A stretch of DNA of 64,000 nt, from the NCBI RefSeq assembly GCF_900103275.1, contig NZ_FNGP01000003.1:248001-312000 (forward strand), in the 5' to 3' direction. A program made the translations under genes and the position numbers. The notes under the pieces are model-generated. The model saw only the letters and a program-made list of their open reading frames with translations, was not told the origin of the DNA and searched no databases. Source of the stretch: Tessaracoccus oleiagri (GTDB taxonomy: Bacteria; Actinomycetota; Actinomycetes; Propionibacteriales; Propionibacteriaceae). The stretch's first letter is position 1. Each line of letters starts with the position of its first letter. Below, in pieces: positions 61,299 to 64,000 of this stretch.

Positions 61299-62134
61299 GG
61301 GTCGTCGTCGCCTCCGACGCGATCGGGGGCCTCGACGCCCGTACCGCGGCCGAGACGATCGGCGCGGCCTTCCGTGAGGAGGGGGCCGAGGTGGCCGTCA
61401 TCGTCCTCGCGCCGGACGCGCCGACGCCGGACACCCAGGCCCGCCTCGCCGCCGCGCTGCGCGAGGGGGCCACGGTCGTGGACTGCACGCAGTTGCGGGT
61501 CGACGACCTCGGCGCCGGCCTCCTCGCCTGCTACGCCGACACTCCGCGCGCGGGTCTCGACGAGCTCCGCCGCGAGATTGGCGGGCGTGCACTCACCGTC
61601 GTCGTCCACGGCGAGGAGTTGCAGGCGCCGCTGACCGGGCTGTCGGGTACCGCCGTGACCAGCTCCAGGGAGGCGGGGGAGGACCTCGCCGCCGGGCTCG
61701 CCGCCGACGCGCGGGCGGTCGCCTGGCTGCGGGAACTCGGGCTCTCCGACGTGCCGGGCGCCGGGGCGGCCGGTGGCCTCGGCGCCCTGTTCCTGGCCTG
61801 CGGGGCCCGACTGGCGGACAGGCTGGACATCGCCATGGAGGCCACCGACTTCCCGCGCACCGCGAGAGAGGCCGACCTCGTGGTCACAGGTTGCACGGAG
61901 CTCGACTTCCACGCGAAGGGGGGCGCGCTCGTCAGCCGCGTCGTGGAGGTGGCCGAGCGGGCGCTGCGCCCGGTGATCGTGGTGGCCGGGAGGAACTTCG
62001 TCTCCTCCCGGGAACTCCGCATGGCGGGCATCGAGTCCGCGTACGCCGTCCACTTCTCGGCCGACGAGCGTCCCGTCACCCGTGACGCCCTCGCGGACCT
62101 CGCCGCGAAGGTCGCCGGCACGTGGCGGTTCTGA
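61295..62134 (+). CDS. Short glycerate kinase-like protein
   Basis: This 279-residue protein shows glycerate kinase type-1 patterns: RVVVASDAIGGLDARTAAE at the N-terminus (where the family has SFKG) and GAGAAGGLGALFLACGARLA in the middle. Usual members have about 360-380 residues, so it is much shorter. The SFKGS part of the active site reads AIGGL, so activity is doubtful. A related gene lies at the matching place near erpA in mycobacteria. The start is TTG at 61295, overlapping the pspAA stop (TTGA). Confidence 0.75.
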   Translation: MRVVVASDAIGGLDARTAAETIGAAFREEGAEVAVIVLAPDAPTPDTQARLAAALREGATVVDCTQLRVDDLGAGLLACYADTPRAGLDELRREIGGRALTVVVHGEELQAPLTGLSGTAVTSSREAGEDLAAGLAADARAVAWLRELGLSDVPGAGAAGGLGALFLACGARLADRLDIAMEATDFPRTAREADLVVTGCTELDFHAKGGALVSRVVEVAERALRPVIVVAGRNFVSSRELRMAGIESAYAVHFSADERPVTRDALADLAAKVAGTWRF

Positions 62135-62149
62135 GCGGCGAACGACGCT

Positions 62150-62178
62150 TTGGGTGCCGCACACCGTCCGCGTACACT
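62150..62178 (+). promoter_or_regulatory. Probable promoter of erpA
   Basis: TTGGGT at 62150-62155 and TACACT at 62173-62178 are separated by 17 bases. It lies right after the glycerate kinase-like gene, so erpA has its own transcript with a leader of about 28 bases. Confidence 0.6.
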
Positions 62179-62212
62179 GGCCATTACCAATTCCCTAGAT
62201 GATGGAGTCAGC

Positions 62213-62563
62213 GTGACTGATACTCAGATTGATGCACCCGCGGGCGTCACCCTCACCGAGGATGCCGTCAAGAAGGTGCGCGCTCTGCTCGAAGCAGAGG
62301 GTCGCGACGATCTTTCGCTCCGCATCGCCGTGCAGCCGGGCGGCTGCTCCGGTCTGCGGTACCAGCTCTACTTCGACGATCGCGAGCTCGACGGCGACGT
62401 CCCGACCGAGTACGAAGGCGTCAAGGTCGTCACCGACCGGATGAGCGCTCCCTACCTGGGAGGCGCCTCGATCGACTTCGTCGACACCATCCAGCAGCAG
62501 GGGTTCACCATCGACAACCCCAACGCCGGCGGCTCCTGCGCCTGCGGCGACTCTTTCCACTGA
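62213..62563 (+). CDS. erpA: Iron-sulfur cluster insertion protein ErpA
   Basis: This 116-residue A-type carrier hands Fe-S clusters to apo-proteins. The three conserved Cys are present: one in QPGGCSGLRY and two in SCACGDSF at the C-terminus. The GTG at 62213 follows GGAG and fits the family's usual N-terminus. It is monocistronic between its own promoter and terminator. LipA in the same window is one of the enzymes that need such clusters. Confidence 0.95.
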   Translation: MTDTQIDAPAGVTLTEDAVKKVRALLEAEGRDDLSLRIAVQPGGCSGLRYQLYFDDRELDGDVPTEYEGVKVVTDRMSAPYLGGASIDFVDTIQQQGFTIDNPNAGGSCACGDSFH

Positions 62564-62581
62564 CGCACAAACTCATTAAGC

Positions 62582-62624
62582 TAGCACCCCCGGGTTGATC
62601 GGTTTCACCCGGGGGTGCTTTTAT
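62582..62624 (+). terminator. Rho-independent terminator of erpA
   Basis: AGCACCCCCGGGT and ACCCGGGGGTGCT form a 13-bp perfect stem around a 12-base loop, followed by TTTTAT. Confidence 0.92.
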
Positions 62625-62700
62625 GCACTAAGGTTGCTCCTGCAGTGCTGTTCAGGCGGATTTCACGGGTCGTCTGGCACCAGAGTTGGAAGGCTTACGA

Positions 62701-63555
62701 GTGGAGAGAAACAATCCTCAGCCGGGGCGCCGCCGCCGCGCGACGATGACGTTCGCCGGCGTGATGTCGCTCATCTGGTTGTCCGGTTGTTCTGGTCAGG
62801 CGGCGAGGTTCGGGCTCCCCGAGCCGGCGTCGGAGCAGGCCCCGGTCATGGGCGACCTCTGGGTGGGCTTCTGGATCGCGGCGTTCGTCGTCGGCGGTCT
62901 CGTGTGGGGCCTCATCATCTGGTCGATCATCCGCTACCGCCGCAAGGACGGCGACGCGGAGGTCCCGCGCCAGACCAAGTACCACCTGCCGCTCGAACTG
63001 CTCTACACGCTCGTGCCGTTCCTGATCATCGGCGTCCTCTTCCTCTACACCATCAAGGCGTCGGACCAGGTGCTGAGCCAGGAGTCCGAGCCCGACGTCG
63101 TCATCGACGTGATCGGGCAGAAGTGGTCCTGGACGTTCAACTACCACGGGGCCGATGACCCGGAGATCGGCGTCGACGCGCACACCGTGGGCACCCTGGA
63201 GAAGATCCCTGACCTGTACCTGCCCGTCGACCAGACGGTGCGGTTCAACCTCGACGCGGCCGACGTCATCCACTCGTTCTGGATCCCGTCGTTCTACTTC
63301 AAGATGGATGCCATCCCCGGCCACCCGAACTCGTTCGACGTGACCCCCAACCGCATCGGGGTCTACGACGGCAAGTGCGCGGAGCTCTGCGGCGAGATGC
63401 ACGCGGCCATGATCTTCAAGGTGCACATCGTGAGCCAGGAGGAGTACGCCGAGTACATCCGCACGCTCGCCGACAACGGCAACGAGGGCCTCGTCGAGAT
63501 GCCCCAGACGCTGAAGCACATCGTGCCTTCGGCGGCCAACCAGGAGGAGGAGTGA
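62701..63555 (+). CDS. ctaC: Cytochrome c oxidase subunit II
   Basis: This 284-residue protein has a signal peptide with a lipobox-like LSGC near residue 31, two transmembrane helices (about residues 52-75 and 98-118), and an outer cupredoxin domain. The CuA site is seen in [12 protein letters not shown] plus His in VIHSFWIP, and aromatic residues are in [10 protein letters not shown]. It accepts electrons from cytochrome c, in actinobacteria usually from the bc1 complex directly. The GTG at 62701 fits a long basic N-terminus ([10 protein letters not shown]). The next gene's ATG shares one base with its stop. Confidence 0.95.
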   Translation: MERNNPQPGRRRRATMTFAGVMSLIWLSGCSGQAARFGLPEPASEQAPVMGDLWVGFWIAAFVVGGLVWGLIIWSIIRYRRKDGDAEVPRQTKYHLPLELLYTLVPFLIIGVLFLYTIKASDQVLSQESEPDVVIDVIGQKWSWTFNYHGADDPEIGVDAHTVGTLEKIPDLYLPVDQTVRFNLDAADVIHSFWIPSFYFKMDAIPGHPNSFDVTPNRIGVYDGKCAELCGEMHAAMIFKVHIVSQEEYAEYIRTLADNGNEGLVEMPQTLKHIVPSAANQEEE

Positions 63556-64000
63556 TGACCAGCGACGGCATCGCGATGCGCGCGCAGGTCGCGCCCGCCG
63601 AGACCACCGGGTCCGACCACAAGCTCGGCACCATGTTCATGAAGTACGTCACCACCACCGACCACAAGGTGCTGGGCAACATGTACTTCGTCACGGCCAT
63701 GGCGTTCTTCATGTTCGGCGGCGTGCTCGCCCTGGTGATCCGGGCCGAGCTCGCGAACCCGGGCATGCAGTTCCTGAACTACGAGACGTTCAACCAGTTC
63801 TTCACCATGCACGGCACGATCATGCTGCTGATGTTCGCGACGCCCATGTTCGCGGGCTTCGGCAACGCGCTGATCCCGCTGCAGATCGGCGCGCCGGACG
63901 TCGCCTTCCCGCGCCTGAACGCCTTCGCCTACTGGCTCTACCTGCTGGGCTCGCTGATGGCCTGCGCGGGCTTCCTCAGCCCCGGCGGCGCGGCCAGCTT
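63555..64000 (+). CDS. ctaD: Cytochrome c oxidase subunit I, 3' end cut by window edge
   Basis: The first 148 residues are visible. The N-terminus leads to [20 protein letters not shown] and helix I, then to [20 protein letters not shown], where the first His is a ligand of the low-spin heme a. [21 protein letters not shown] is highly conserved. The full protein should have at least 12 helices and the binuclear heme a3-CuB site, outside the window. It overlaps ctaC (TGATG). Confidence 0.96.
   Translation, partial: MTSDGIAMRAQVAPAETTGSDHKLGTMFMKYVTTTDHKVLGNMYFVTAMAFFMFGGVLALVIRAELANPGMQFLNYETFNQFFTMHGTIMLLMFATPMFAGFGNALIPLQIGAPDVAFPRLNAFAYWLYLLGSLMACAGFLSPGGAAS

Overview
The window is a chromosomal segment of a high-GC actinobacterium. 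Family content (DUF1707, DUF2510, DUF4191, DUF3043, DUF6458, PspAA, a two-domain GlnE, two glutamine synthetases), frequent GTG/TTG starts and probable leaderless promoters all fit. A succinyl-CoA:acetate/propionate-type CoA-transferase and the general gene set suggest a member of the Propionibacteriaceae (for example a Tessaracoccus-like organism); this is an inference from gene content, not a measured phylogeny. I saw no insertion sequences, prophage, CRISPR arrays or tRNA genes.

Region 1 (1-26127) is a ribosomal and translation backbone cut into blocks by accessory cargo. The backbone is map (partial), infA, rpmJ-rpsM-rpsK-rpsD-rpoA-rplQ, truA with trmB, rplM-rpsI and glmM. The cargo consists of a DUF1707/zinc-peptidase pair, an ATPase-less sugar ABC transporter, a four-helix membrane protein, a ferredoxin-reductase-like flavoprotein, a TrpXYZ-type ABC transporter with two tandem binding proteins, a two-component system, a GT4 glycosyltransferase coupled to a transglutaminase-like protein, and superoxide dismutase.

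Region 2 (26168-34060) holds a zinc-ribbon coiled-coil protein with an RNB ribonuclease, a TrkH/TrkA potassium system, the RNase P RNA, a second methionine aminopeptidase and a DUF2510 protein. Region 3 (32732-46203) is centred on nitrogen and carbon metabolism: glnA2, glnE, a riboflavin-type transporter under an FMN riboswitch, an acrylyl-CoA-reductase-like enzyme, the CoA-transferase, glnA1 and a dicarboxylate/glutamate symporter.

Region 4 (46406-64000) runs from RDD and beta-propeller membrane proteins to a minus-strand lipoate/2-oxoacid dehydrogenase operon (lpd, sucB, lipB, lipA, DUF4191, ABC-F). It continues through an AGE-family isomerase, leucyl aminopeptidase, DUF3043, pspA-pspAA-glycerate kinase and erpA, and enters the cytochrome c oxidase operon (ctaC, ctaD, cut by the window edge). 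The order glnA2/glnE, glnA1, RDD, DUF4191, lipA, lipB, sucB, pepA, glycerate kinase, erpA, ctaC resembles the corresponding mycobacterial block.

The most interesting observations are regulatory. About fifteen genes have a -10 hexamer placed 7-9 bases before the start codon, so they are probably leaderless. The rpmJ-rpsM gap contains five hairpins and the rpsD-rpoA gap one very strong hairpin. An FMN riboswitch controls a transporter that lacks an ATPase. Many convergent gene pairs touch or overlap with no terminator.
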